Assembly: GCA_002633005.1 (NCBI GenBank)
Contig: NMRA01000046.1
Span: 450,266 to 510,265 of the forward strand
Direction of reading: 5' to 3'
DNA: 60,000 nt
From: Phoronis australis
Taxonomy: Eukaryota; Phoronida; Phoronidae
The notes below the pieces were generated by a model. That model saw only the letters and a program-made list of their open reading frames with translations. It was not told the origin of the DNA and ran no database searches. Shown one piece after another: positions 10,640 to 21,500 of this stretch (position 1 is its first letter; each line of letters starts with the position of its first letter). The position numbers and the translations under genes were made by a program.

Positions 10640-12874
10640 TTTAAGTGCTGCAAAGAACAGTGCAACAGTGTGGGAGAACTAATTAAAAAGACGAAACAAG
10701 ACTATAAGATGAAAATTATCAACATCAACAATGTCTCCAAAAATTCAAAGGAATATTGGGATATAATAAACAAAATTCGAGGACAGGTAAAGCAATCTTC
10801 ATACCCCACTATTCACTCAAAGGAATCCAACACTCGGGCATCATCCAAAGCTGAAAAAATAAGTTATTTTTAGAATACTTCAAGGCCAAGAGTCACGTTG
10901 CACCAACAACAAGCTTTCCCGAATTCCCAAACAGAACATTAGAACATCTCTCTGACATACAAGCCCAACCATCTGAAGTCCGAAAACTACTAGAAAATAT
11001 TGACGAAAACAAAAACGACAGTACCAATCTCATAACCAATAAAATGATTAAGATAATAGCAAGAGAGCTTACAGCTCCTTTGACAACATTATATAACAAA
11101 ATACTACAATCTGGAAACTTTCCTTTGAACTGGAAACTTGGTGTTATGATACCAATACACAAAAAGAACTCCAAAACAGACATTGCCAACTATCGCCCCA
11201 TAACTCTACTTAACACCCTATCCAAAATTTTAGAAAAAATAATTTCTCAACACATGTTTGACCACCTCTCTTCACAAAACCTCATATATTGTCGCCAATT
11301 CGGATTCATGCCTGGTAACAGCACTGTGTCCCAACTTACAGAAATTTTACACGAAATCCACCTCCAGTTTGAGCAAGGATACAACGTGAGATCCGTATTC
11401 TTAGACATTGCGTCAGCTTTTGATGTCATTCCCCATGATCTGCTTCTACATAAATTGCAATCTTACTGTTTTTCTGGAACTCTCTTCTCACTTTTAAAAT
11501 CATATCTGGAATGTCGAACTTACAAAGTCCGAATAGAAGGTGTCTTATCACGCTCATCAATGCCAGGTTTCATGAATGCTGGAGTACCACAGGGTACTCT
11601 TTTTATTGTACATCAAGGATCTTCCAGACACAATAAACTCTAAAACATTCTTATATGCTGATGACACTGCAATTTTCTACCCATTCTCAAAAGAGAATCC
11701 CCATGACTCCTTATAACTGCAAACTGACCTAAACAAACTCTATGACTGGTCTTGCAAATGGAAGATGAAATTTAAACCTGAAAAAAGTGTTGATCTTATA
11801 TTTCTAAGTCTAATAATTCTCAATTCCAAACAAATCCAATGCTGGAATTATCACTCAATGGGGAAGTTATTCCCAATAAGTTCACACACAAACACCTTGG
11901 ATTGCTACTAGATCACAAGTTTACATTTACTCCTCACTGTCGTGAAACTCGTGTACAAAGTACAAAAATAAATCAATCCAATTAGAATTGTCTCATGTCA
12001 TCTCAACTCCATGCATCTTGAAACTCTGTCTTTTGTTCTTCCACATCTAGATTACTGTGACATAATCTACCAATCAGCAAATGCTGGCATACTTCTTCAA
12101 TTAGAAAGACTCCAATACCAAGCAGCTTTAGCCATAACAGGAGCATACAAAGGATCCAACACAATCAAGGTTCTAAACAGGCTCAACTGGAGCAAACTAG
12201 CAAGCCGTCGTAAACTCCACTTGTCCATGTATACATTCAAAGTCTTAACCAACATAAACAATTACTCAAACAAAATCCTCTTTGACTCCTACAAAAGACC
12301 TAACACGAGACCAGGACTGCAGCAAAGTAATATGCACACTATTCCATCTTCCCTCAGCCAAACCTTCAGGAAATCTACCATATTAACTTGTATTGACAAC
12401 TGGAATTCCTTACCATCCAAAATAAAAGAAAGCACTTCAATCATCACTCTAAAAATAACTTTAAAATGCATACTACTAACTCAAGATTTGCCAGTCCCAT
12501 TGACATCGTTCCAACTTCCTCGCAACCACGAAATGATTCTTTACAGATCAAGATGCGGTCTATTCCTAAACAACGAGAAATTTAGACATAATTTTAATAA
12601 TATTTTACCTTTGTGTTGCTGTAGAGGCGCACAGACAAATGCTCATGTTTTCTTTGCTTGTGAGGTATGCAAGGAGCAGAGGGTACAGCTTTTCCAGACA
12701 TTCGAACAATACCCCAATATTTATAAAAAATATTCTGAAATTCCACTAGTGTACAACAAAATTAATTTTTTTCTAGATGGAAGTCAAGAACTCAACCCAA
12801 ATGAAAATAAGGTTTTATTCGAAATAGTATCAAAATTTCTTTATAATATTAAATCTCTTTGTGTGAGTGGATAG
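10640..12874 (+). pseudogene. LINE ORF2: reverse transcriptase and C-terminal domain, broken
   Basis: The RT core is open at 11044-11643. It shows NYRPITLLNTLSKILEKII, QFGFMPGNSTVSQL, SVFLDIASAFDVIPHD and GVPQG. A deletion or frameshift right after PQG moves the frame. The catalytic FLYADDTAIFY box is found in the next frame near 11650-11690, followed by a stop. The C-terminal part is open at 12011-12874, with PHLDYCDIIYQSA, WNSLPSKIKES and a Cys/His cluster (CCCRGAQTNAHVFFAC) as in many LINE tails. Upstream (10670-10870) lies the linker before RT. The several breaks mean it is not active. Confidence 0.85.
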
Positions 12875-12940
12875 AATTGTATACATGTGTATGAAAATGA
12901 TTTATTTACTTTTGTAATCATGTGTCATTGTTTTTTAATT

Positions 12941-13060
12941 TATGTATTTTTGTAAAATAATTGTATACAGATTTCTTTTTTTATGTATTTGTGTAAAATA
13001 ATTGTATACAGATTTCTTTTTTATGTATTTGTGTAAAATAATTGTATATAGATTTCTTTG
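12941..13060 (+). repeat. LINE 3' UTR tandem repeat, three ~41-bp units
   Basis: Three units contain TGTAAAATAATTGTATACAG followed by ATTTCTTT, the last with one change. They lie between the ORF2 stop and the poly-A end of the LINE. Confidence 0.85.
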
Positions 13061-13832
13061 TACTTTTTTAACCCAGATATAATGCCTCTTGGTGCTTTCT
13101 GGGTTATACATATTCATTGTATCGAAGATTTCGTAATAAACATTTTAAAAAAATCCTATCTCCAGCATCAAGGACGACGGGTCGCTGCATTTTTTTTGTC
13201 TCTGGTTCGGGTGATGAATACGTAGACTTGTCGAACGCAGAATTTTACGCCAGGGCAGAAATTACCAATGCAGATGGACCGATTATTGCAAGGGATGCCA
13301 ACTGTGCCCCTACCAACCTGTGGCTACATTCGATGTTCAGTCATGTCGACATCTCTTTGAACGAAAAATTGATTTCTCCTTCAACCAACACTTGCGGTTA
13401 TAGAGCCTACTTGGAAACATTTTTGTCTTACGGCAGCGAGGCCAAGAACGGACGTTTAACTGCAGGACTATGGTACTAGGATACGAGTGGGAAATTTGAC
13501 ACCCTTAACGACGTTGATTTAGGGTACAAGACGCGTAAAATCCTTGTGGCAGGAAGCGCTTCCATTGACGTGAAAAGGAAACTGCACAGTGACATATTTA
13601 TGCAAGACAGATATCTACTCAACAACGTTGACATAATGATAAGATTGGTGCGAAGCAAGAACTCGTTGACCATCATGTCCTCGACAGCGGGTGCGAGTTT
13701 AAAAGTCAAGATCCAAGACGCCGCCTTATTCGTGAGGAAAGCTCGCTCACATAAAGGCCCTCGAGAAAAGCACCACAAAGTACCCTCTGCGATGTATCGA
13801 ATGCAAAGTGTTTTCCATCCCAGCCAGACACC

Positions 13833-13988
13833 TGTCTATGAGTCAAGAGAATTTGTTTTTAGGTCAAATTCCTAAGAGGGTTATTGTATAGTCTTTTGTG
13901 ATACAGACACTGTCTATGACTCAAGAGAATTTGTTTTTAGGTCAAATTCCTAAGAGGGTTATTGTGGGCTTTCGTGATACAGACACCT
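13833..13988 (+). repeat. 78-bp tandem duplication within the capsid pseudogene
   Basis: The segment from TGTCTATGA to GATACAGACAC occurs twice with a 78-bp period and a few differences (GTATAGTCTTTTG against GTGGGCTTTCG). The length is a multiple of three, but the first copy contains a stop. Confidence 0.85.
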
Positions 13989-14399
13989 ATAATGGATCGT
14001 ACGCCAAGAACCCTTTCTACTTTAAACATTATAACATCAATTATCTCTCTCTTTACGTCGACCGGGTGCAAGTTCCTTCTAAACCACTACAACTGAAATT
14101 TGACAAATCAACATTAGAGCTTTAAAAACCTTGTTTTCAGGAACAGGACAGAAATACGAGGACGAAGGTATCTACAGAAGACGTCTGGATAATGCCGGCT
14201 GCAACACACTGCTTGCTTTTAATCTTACCACTGACCTATCGGATGGGGGTCATTTTAATCTCACAAAAGAAGCAAACCTCCACTTGGAAATTCATTTCGC
14301 TTCGGCGCTGCCTTCTACAATAGATGCCATGTGTTTTGCAGAGTTTGAGAACATTGTGGAAATTGACAGAGCTATAAATGTCTTGTTTGATTTCACACC

Positions 14400-14820
14400 A
14401 TGAGGACTGATCAGATTACTACGATTCTAGAATCTGATGGACTTTGGCGGTTGTCTTGCGAGTGATGAATTGTGTAACCTAGACGTCGTTTCACATCCGA
14501 ATGCTTATGTTTGCAACTATGATCCTAGCCACAAACTTGGAACACACTGGGTGGCTATTTATCTATCCGGGGATGGAAAAGGAGAATATTTTGACTCGTA
14601 CGGCATGCCACCGCCTTTGGACCACTTACGAGACTTTGTTGACAGAAATACAAATGGATGGACAACTCAGACCAGACAACCTCAGGGAATTTCTTCGACT
14701 TTTTTGTGAACAAATTGTATATTTTATTTGTTATATCGGTGCCGAGGATGGAGCATGGACTTTACATAGACACTAAAACTAATCATCGCTATGTTTTAGA
14801 ATTTGTGGACGGGTTATTGT
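14400..14820 (+). pseudogene. Polinton adenain-like cysteine protease
   Basis: The ATG at 14400 overlaps the capsid stop. After a one-base frame change near 14440 the body is open (14437-14709). It contains GTHWVAIYLSGDGKG with the catalytic histidine, and EYFDSYG with the acidic residue. The QG before the active-site cysteine lies in the same frame near 14685. A further frameshift near 14700 moves to the frame that encodes FFCEQIVYFICY, where the cysteine would sit. Adenovirus-type proteases mature capsid proteins in this lineage. All triad positions remain visible, but the gene is broken in two places. Confidence 0.8.
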
Positions 14821-14830
14821 AATCGCCACT

Positions 14831-14832
<2 letters not shown>

Positions 14833-14863
<31 letters not shown>
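14833..14863. repeat. (TA)n microsatellite
   Basis: An uninterrupted run of about 15 TA units follows the protease pseudogene. Confidence 0.95.
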
Positions 14864-14868
<5 letters not shown>

Positions 14869-15046
14869 GTCCAAATGCTCTTTCTAATTTATGGTATTAC
14901 GCTACAGAGATTATAAAATAGTTATCGGTATATTGAAATTGGAATATTGGTATCTGACGTTTTTTTGTGCTTGCTCAAGAAAAAAGAAAATAAAAATATA
15001 CGAATAATGGGAATTGTTTATGATAAACTCACCACAGAGGTAGTGT

Positions 15047-15130
15047 TGGTACAGAACAGAATTAGGAGAACGAAGGTAACGATATAGGACGTCTGGATTT
15101 TGCCTGAGGCAACATGTTGCTTGCCTTTAG
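15047..15130 (+). pseudogene. Second, heavily decayed capsid C-terminal fragment
   Basis: An 84-bp stretch lines up with the capsid gene around 14140-14220. The shared strings are GAACGAAGGTA-like, GACGTCTGGAT, TGCC, GCAACA and TTGCTTGCCTTTA, with several mismatches and small gaps. It has no open frame and appears to be an older copy. Confidence 0.5.
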
Positions 15131-15149
15131 ACAACTTCTGAGGATTTGC

Positions 15150-16933
15150 CTATAGTTTGTCTACAAAATAAAGTGTGATAAAAAACAAAAAAGCAGACAG
15201 ATATTAAAAAAAGGTCTTGAATATCGAATGTAGACAGTTGATGAAGAGGAACGAAGGACTGACCAGCAAGTATGCGAAACGAAATTTAAAAATCTCTGTC
15301 TCTAAAGTGAAGAGTTAAGAAAAAGATAATTTACTGCTAACTTGCAAACTCTGATCTCGGAATGGTTTGCATGCTGTAGACTTGGTTGAATCTCTACTCA
15401 GTTTCCTAATATCACTGGCGTTTGAGGTTTTTTATATACACATTGTGTATCATCGTTAAAGTACCTAGACGATAAATAATTGATGGGGCATGCATGCGTA
15501 CGTGGTTCAAAATGCACTGAGCATAAAGAAAGACATGTTGAAAGTACTGAAAAGATCCAGCATCTTATTAAAGCAGACTGGTTCAAATTATACGTATTCG
15601 AATTATATTTAATTGACCCTGCATAAAGTAAGATATGTGTCAGCCCGGACTTTATGGCAAAGTTATGTAAGAAAGACTTATGTGCTAAGTAATCCAGTAC
15701 ACAGTTAATATGAACCGTGTGGAATTTAATAATTGACTGCTGGTACGGATAACGGTGTCTAAACATCTTGATGATTTTTGTAGTGTATTTGAATTTACTT
15801 TGTCAGTAATACACGTTTAAACAATATTTAGTTTATGTTCTATTTTAGGTGGTCACATCTTATCACTTTTCATGTGGCATAAGTTAAGACCAGTTTTATA
15901 GCAGCCAGCAAATGATCTAAAATTAAATTTTTGATAGAAAACCAGTTTGAACCAGACTTAAGGTTATGTGAGACCCTTGGAAAATGTCACATTTTGGCAA
16001 ACACCATATCTCAGAAGCATCTGATCCAACTGACATCACTTTTACATATTACTCTGCTTTTCACACTGTTCTTGATGGGCCATCAAAAGCATGACTTCTA
16101 TGATGGTTATGAAAAGATCACAAATTGGATAAAACAAAAATAAAATAATATTTTAGAAAACTATAACAGCACTTTTGAGATTTTATCTTTTAAAACATTT
16201 TAGTAACATTAATAAAATATCAATCGAAATTTGGTCATGTTATTGATGCAGTTGTTTTGCTATGAACCCAATGTAAATAGCATTGATTCTTTTTATTTTA
16301 ATTTTACAAAAACACATCGTCACATTTACCCAAATAATGGCACATTGGTAGAAAGTGAAGTCAAATTCTACAGGCATCTACTTTCAGAAAACATATATAC
16401 TTTACTTATAATTTTCTACATATTTGCTTAAATACACACTTGACAATAAGATCCTACATAACCTTAAGCCAGGCCTAAGTGCAATTTAGAAATAAAGCTT
16501 ATAAATTTATAAACACAACATTGTTTTCTGTTAGATAGATTCACAGACACTCAATGATTGCAGTGAGCGATAAACTATTTGTGTGACTGTATAAACTATT
16601 ATAACAGTATGTAATGTGCATCTCTTAATAACACACGGTGCTTGAACAAGGTGCCCCCCACCATTACATTATATAGTACAAATAAATGTGGTTGTGCCAA
16701 GTGTGTGGTCATTTCCAATTAAGTTGTTCAAAAAGCCTCATTTTTGTCAGCACAGCCCCTATACTTATACTGTGTGTGTGAATAGTATATAGTGTATAAA
16801 ATGTCCCTCAAGATATAGCCTTGCCCTACAGTTATGTCAGAATTAGGTTAGAATTTACCATTTGTTCCCTTTTTTCACCATGAATAAGAAAATTCAATAT
16901 TACTGATGTTGCCATGTATGCATTTATCTTAGG
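15150..16933. other. AT-rich non-coding sequence before the first visible exon
   Basis: I see no G8- or IPT-like exon, no transposon end and no RNA gene. The longest ORF (15398-15766, minus) has no recognisable character. The stretch is best read as intron of the fibrocystin-L-like gene, because the exon at 16934 starts with an acceptor. Confidence 0.5.
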
Positions 16934-18597
16934 TGTCACCAGATGGCATGACAGTGACTCTGACTAGCCCCATACAGTTTAAGCACTTGTCCACACGTCA
17001 AGTATTGGATGGAGAGGTGTTTGAAGCACGTGCAGAGGTGGGAATGTTAACCAGGAACATAGTTGTACAGGGATCAGTGAATGATGCGTGGACCGAGGAA
17101 ATTCCTGCTTGTCCTAGAGGATTTAATCCAGGTAGTTTGATTTGTTGATTAAAAAAGAAAATGCAATGAGGAAATATATTCAGATCACTAAAAAGTACTA
17201 TATGGGAAATAATTATAATCGAGTGTGCCACAACACCAACATCTGTTGTATTTCCTTTCAGAGTCTGTTTTGCCACTTAAGTGTTAGTATTGTATTTCAC
17301 AAGTTTCTAATATTTTTTTCTTTTTTTGGTGTTTTTCCAGATGAGTTTGCCACTCAAACTTGTTTCCAAGGACGATACGGCAAGGAAATTGGCAGTGACC
17401 AGTTTGGATCCCAGATTATGGTCCACGGGCACAAAGAGAAGATGGCGTCTGCTCGTATTGAATATGTGGAAGTGAGGCATGCTGGGCAGGCTTTCCGACT
17501 GGGTCGCTACCCAATCCACTTCCACATGAATGGCGACGTCAGTGGAAATTACGTGCGTGGATGTGCAATACATCATACATTCAACAGGGCCACTACAATA
17601 CATGGCAGTCACAACCTACTGGTAGAGAAAAATGTGGCTTTCAACAACATGGGCCATGCCTTTTTTATTGAGGATGGTATTGAGACTAACAACACAATCC
17701 AGCATAACCTTGGTATTTTCACCAGGACCAGCTCAAGTCTTCTTAACACAGATGTGACTCCTGCCACCTTCTGGGTTACAAATCCTGACAACAGGCTGCG
17801 CCACAATGCCGCAGCTGGTGGCAGCCATTTTGGCTTTTGGTATAATCTGCCCAAACATCCAGGCGGGATGTCATATACAACTAAAGTTTGTCCGCGTAAT
17901 ATACCAGTTGCTGAGTTCACTGGCAATTCCGCTCACTCATTTGGAAGGCAAGGATATTGCATTGCATTCATTTTACATATTTTACTGAGATCTAGAGATT
18001 TAACCTTCAGTCACAGTTCTGCCTAAAGTGACCACATCTGCAGTGGGGAGGCAAGTATTCACTGAAGGAAAGTTTCAAATGAGCTGTAACTGTGGGTTCT
18101 GTCTCCCTGCGTCACCATTGTGGAGTTTCTTATTCAATTTCATGCTGATCTCGTTTTACTAAAGTCAAACCACTATTAGATCCCATGTGAATATCTATTC
18201 CTTTGTTTAATGATGAAGCAACTTGACTTTTTACTACCTGGGTGTGTTGTTGAGATATGGTACTGTCCTAAACTTCTACTCATTAGTAAGACAGCTGGAG
18301 AGGAATGGATAATGTTTTTCACCTAGAAGGCATCGATATGTTCTCATCTTAAGCTATGGTGTGCTAAATGTTCTAAGTGCTTGACATATTTGTAATTGTT
18401 ACAGGTATGGTCTGTGGATATTCATGTTCTACGATCCACGTGAGGGGGGCACCTGTGACTCAAAGGCAGCTCACACCCCAGGGGTGTTCAGCGACTTCAC
18501 TGTGTGGCACTGTGAAAGGGGTGCAGAAGTGGTGGCTGGAGGCTCTGTCCACTTCCAGAACTTTCTGGCTGCTGACAACGATAAATCTGGGTTAGAG
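16934..18597 (+). CDS. PKHD1L1: Fibrocystin-L exons: end of first G8 region and PbH1 block
   Basis: Three exons. The first carries AEVGMLTRNIVVQG, the strand pattern at the G8/beta-helix border. The 607-bp second exon has DQFGSQIMVHG, IEYVEVRHAGQAFRLGRYPI, NYVRGCAIHHTFNRATTIHG and FFIEDGIETNNTIQHNLG, the PbH1 core of the family. The third has WIFMFYDPREGG and VWHCERGAEVVAGG. The second exon ends AAG followed by GCAAGG, a GC splice donor; no GT lies near enough to keep the frame. Confidence 0.9.
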
Positions 18598-21500
18598 GTG
18601 GGTTCATGTGGGTCTTGTGTACTGCACAATTCTTCACTATGGATGAGATAAATTGTTAATCATATGATTTTACATGATGAATGCAAAACTCATTCTATAG
18701 CAAATCATGTGGCCAAACAAAAGGCTACCTTTCATGTGGATGTACAACATATTCAAAAGATGTGACAAAGCATGCTGAAGTGCATGTGACGATACTTTAT
18801 GGGTTACAATACTCTTAGAAATGGAATTACTTGTTTTAATCTGATCAATAATCTGTCGTATAGTTCGTTGCCATTTGGAGCCTATAGTTTGCTGTCCTAA
18901 GAGATGCCGAATTTCCTTATGTAAGCAGATGAAGTATAGCCATGTCACACTACAATACATGTCCTAGTGGATAGCTGAAATATCCCTGACGATTGGAATC
19001 TGTAGTACTACACTCAAACATATCTGCTATTTTGACCTGCTTGTTTTGGTTGGGGACTGGGTAACAAATATGACAGTAAGCGATGACGCCACCCAAGCCT
19101 TTGTTTCCAGCAATAGGTTGACTTGGCTTATGCAAGTATTCGTTGTATTACGTACTAGTCGCCTTAGTATCCTTAGTAAAGTGCAGAAAGAGGTACATAC
19201 TTTAGATAGATCACACTATGTCCATATTGTGTTCTGATCCGACTTTTACCTGTACACATAGCCAAAGTGACTGTTCTTGATTACTGTCCATATGGCAGGC
19301 TGTGATGGGTGAAGGACCGTGGGATGAGAGTGGTCCCATGATGAGAGACTCAGTTGTGATTGGTTGGACTGAGAACAGCCTTGACAAGATGAGATCATGT
19401 ACAGAGGCAGGCGTTCATACACCGAAGATGTCCAGAGAGCAGCTGGATGGTATCAAGTTTATCAATTTTGATCAGCCGAGGTATGAAACTAGATGGGTTA
19501 TCTTTCTTACTATTCCTGTGGTACAGGTTGCCACTGTTAAGTGTAGAACCTAGGTTTTCATTATGACTGTTCATTTTGATGAAGAATTGTTTGTGGAACT
19601 GGAGCTTCAGTTACTTTTTGTTAAAAATATCGAAAGTCATTACATTTTATTAAAAAGCATTTTGTACTCACTGCCTAAAATGCAATAGTATAAACCAGGT
19701 AATTCTGCACAAAATAGATCTCAGACCTTTTTATACAAAGATATAAAATCATTTACTTATCCCTATAGAGATCATTTACATCTAGGACAATGTACTGACG
19801 AGGATTGTTTTCCAAAGTGGGATTGGTTTATGTGATGTTATAAAATTCAGTTTCTATCATGAGAAGTAATTTTTTGAGTTTGAATTGTTAATCAAGGAGT
19901 AATAGTCAGCTTGTCGAAGCCATCATCAGAATGAAAAGTACTGTTCCTTCAAATTATAAGTGTCACTATTAGAAGATTTTCAGATAATATGTCTTTGGTC
20001 TCCATTCTCCCCCTCAGTCTGTGACTGATAGGAAAAGCTTCATGACTGATGCTGTGGACTACAGGAAATGCTTATGTAGGTGAACACTTGACTGAAGCTC
20101 TGATACCATGCTTTTGCAAGTAGCCTGATGTTTCAAAAGTCTGTGGATCTCTGTGTCATTTCATCAGCTGTAAATCTGTCCTGTGTCTTATACTTCATTC
20201 ATAGTTTCCACTGTTGTCAGGTGCGCTGCTCTGAGACACTGTTCCCGATGCAAACCACTCCAAGGTGGGTTTCCAGTGCGCACACGTAACCTCAAGTTTA
20301 TCAACTCTCCCAACAAAGTATCATGGAAGTGGGAACATGAAGGGTGGTATGAAGATTTGGACGGTACACTAACTGGTGTCAAGGTGATTTTGGCATTGTC
20401 ATTTATTTTAATGTTTTAATATTAACTTGCCGTTTGGTGGTAATGATTGTCATCAAGCTCATCATCAGCAATACTAAATCTTGCTCCTCTTCATCTTGTG
20501 AGCTACTGGAGGTTTGCATGAAAAGGACTATATTCTACCAGATGGTTAATTGTGTGAGCGTGTGGGTGTGTGTGCATGTTTTCTGTTTATGAAATGGATT
20601 CTTGGAAAGCAAATTAACATAATGTGTCAAAAGAAAGTTGAGTGAACTTGAAATCCTATACAAACATCTAAGTATTAATAAGTCATGACAATTTAATTAC
20701 CTGCCAGGTATGATGGCCAAGGGATGAATTAAATTGTTAATTGGAAACCTAAACCTGCTGTTTTTCCCAAGGTACTTCCTTTTGATAGATATACTGCAGA
20801 TTGAATTTAGGAAATTTATCTTTCATCCTGGTGAAGTATTGTTATTCAATCTAAAAATTTTGTAAAGACTCAAAATATTCTCTTGAGATTGCAGAGCCGT
20901 CTTGACTCTTACTTTGGAACAGTAACTGTGTGGTTTTTGTGAAAATTGCGTTGCCCTCTGTAGATATTCCTGGACAGCAGTGCCTCCAAAATATTTTTTT
21001 AGTATCAGCTGTTTGTTATTTATCCCAGGGAGGGAAAGTGCTGCCTTCTTCAGGTATACTGCCAGCCAAGCATTGCATTCACAAGGCAGAGTTCAGTCAT
21101 GGGTATAAAGGTGTAGTGTGTGACAATACCATCACTTTACACAGAATGGCTCTGAATGGATACAAACCAGAATCACTAGAGGGTAGGCATTTTAGTCCTA
21201 TATATAAAGAAATGCATGCAGCATTGTTTTTCAGCTGAAAGTTTCTGGTTGGCTTTAATAAATATTTTTTATTGTTAGCTTCTCACTGAATTAGCAGCAT
21301 TGCTGTGGATTTCTTACCTTGCAGTTCTTTATTAAATTTATTATAGGCAGAAAATTCTATATGTGATTTTGGTTTTTAAAAGATTTAGCATTTCTGTCCT
21401 CATTCTAACTTAACTTAAGGTACAAACATTTGTTTGTTAGTTCATACCCTTTGCTTAACGATTCACACATTGAGCTCATGATATCCATGATAAGTTGTTT

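Larger units (their letters stand above)
10625..13151 (+). mobile_element. 5'-truncated LINE (non-LTR retrotransposon) inserted in the capsid gene
   Basis: The 12-bp string AATCCTATCTCC is present on both sides (10613-10624 and 13152-13163). It is a target-site duplication typical of target-primed reverse transcription. The insert begins within ORF2 upstream of the RT domain, so the endonuclease part is missing. It ends in TTTTAAAAAA after an AATAAA-like TAATAAACA. The flanking capsid reading is recovered by ignoring the insert and one target copy. The clade (Jockey/CR1/L2-like) cannot be fixed by eye. Confidence 0.85.
10530..14403 (+). pseudogene. Polinton major capsid protein (double jelly-roll), split by a LINE
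   Basis: The N-terminus at 10530 has the family-typical SCECAKSELDLFAMPP stretch. A LINE (10625-13151) then interrupts, and the gene resumes at 13152/13164 with GSGDEYVDLSNAEFY, PTNLWLHSMFSHVDISLNE and YRAYLETFLSYGSEA. These match Polinton double-jelly-roll capsid proteins. The C-terminal third (GGHFNLTKEANLHLEIHFA, then FENIVEIDR) is at 14131-14403. The part downstream of the LINE has one T too many near 13195, an in-frame TAG at 13477, a 78-bp tandem duplication at 13833-13988 with a stop, and frame changes near 13875 and 14110. The stop TGA at 14401 overlaps the protease ATG at 14400. The gene is clearly dead. Confidence 0.85.

Noticed and set aside
13117-13163. Apparent start of the capsid ORF
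   Set aside because: These codons derive from the LINE 3' end and the target duplication. The true capsid N-terminus lies at 10530, before the LINE.
15398-15766. 122-codon minus-strand ORF
   Set aside because: Composition and sequence show no family character; likely chance in AT-rich DNA.
19046-19237. Possible extra fibrocystin-L exon between 18597 and 19299
   Set aside because: The flanking exons join in phase and the translated sequence shows no similarity to the family.
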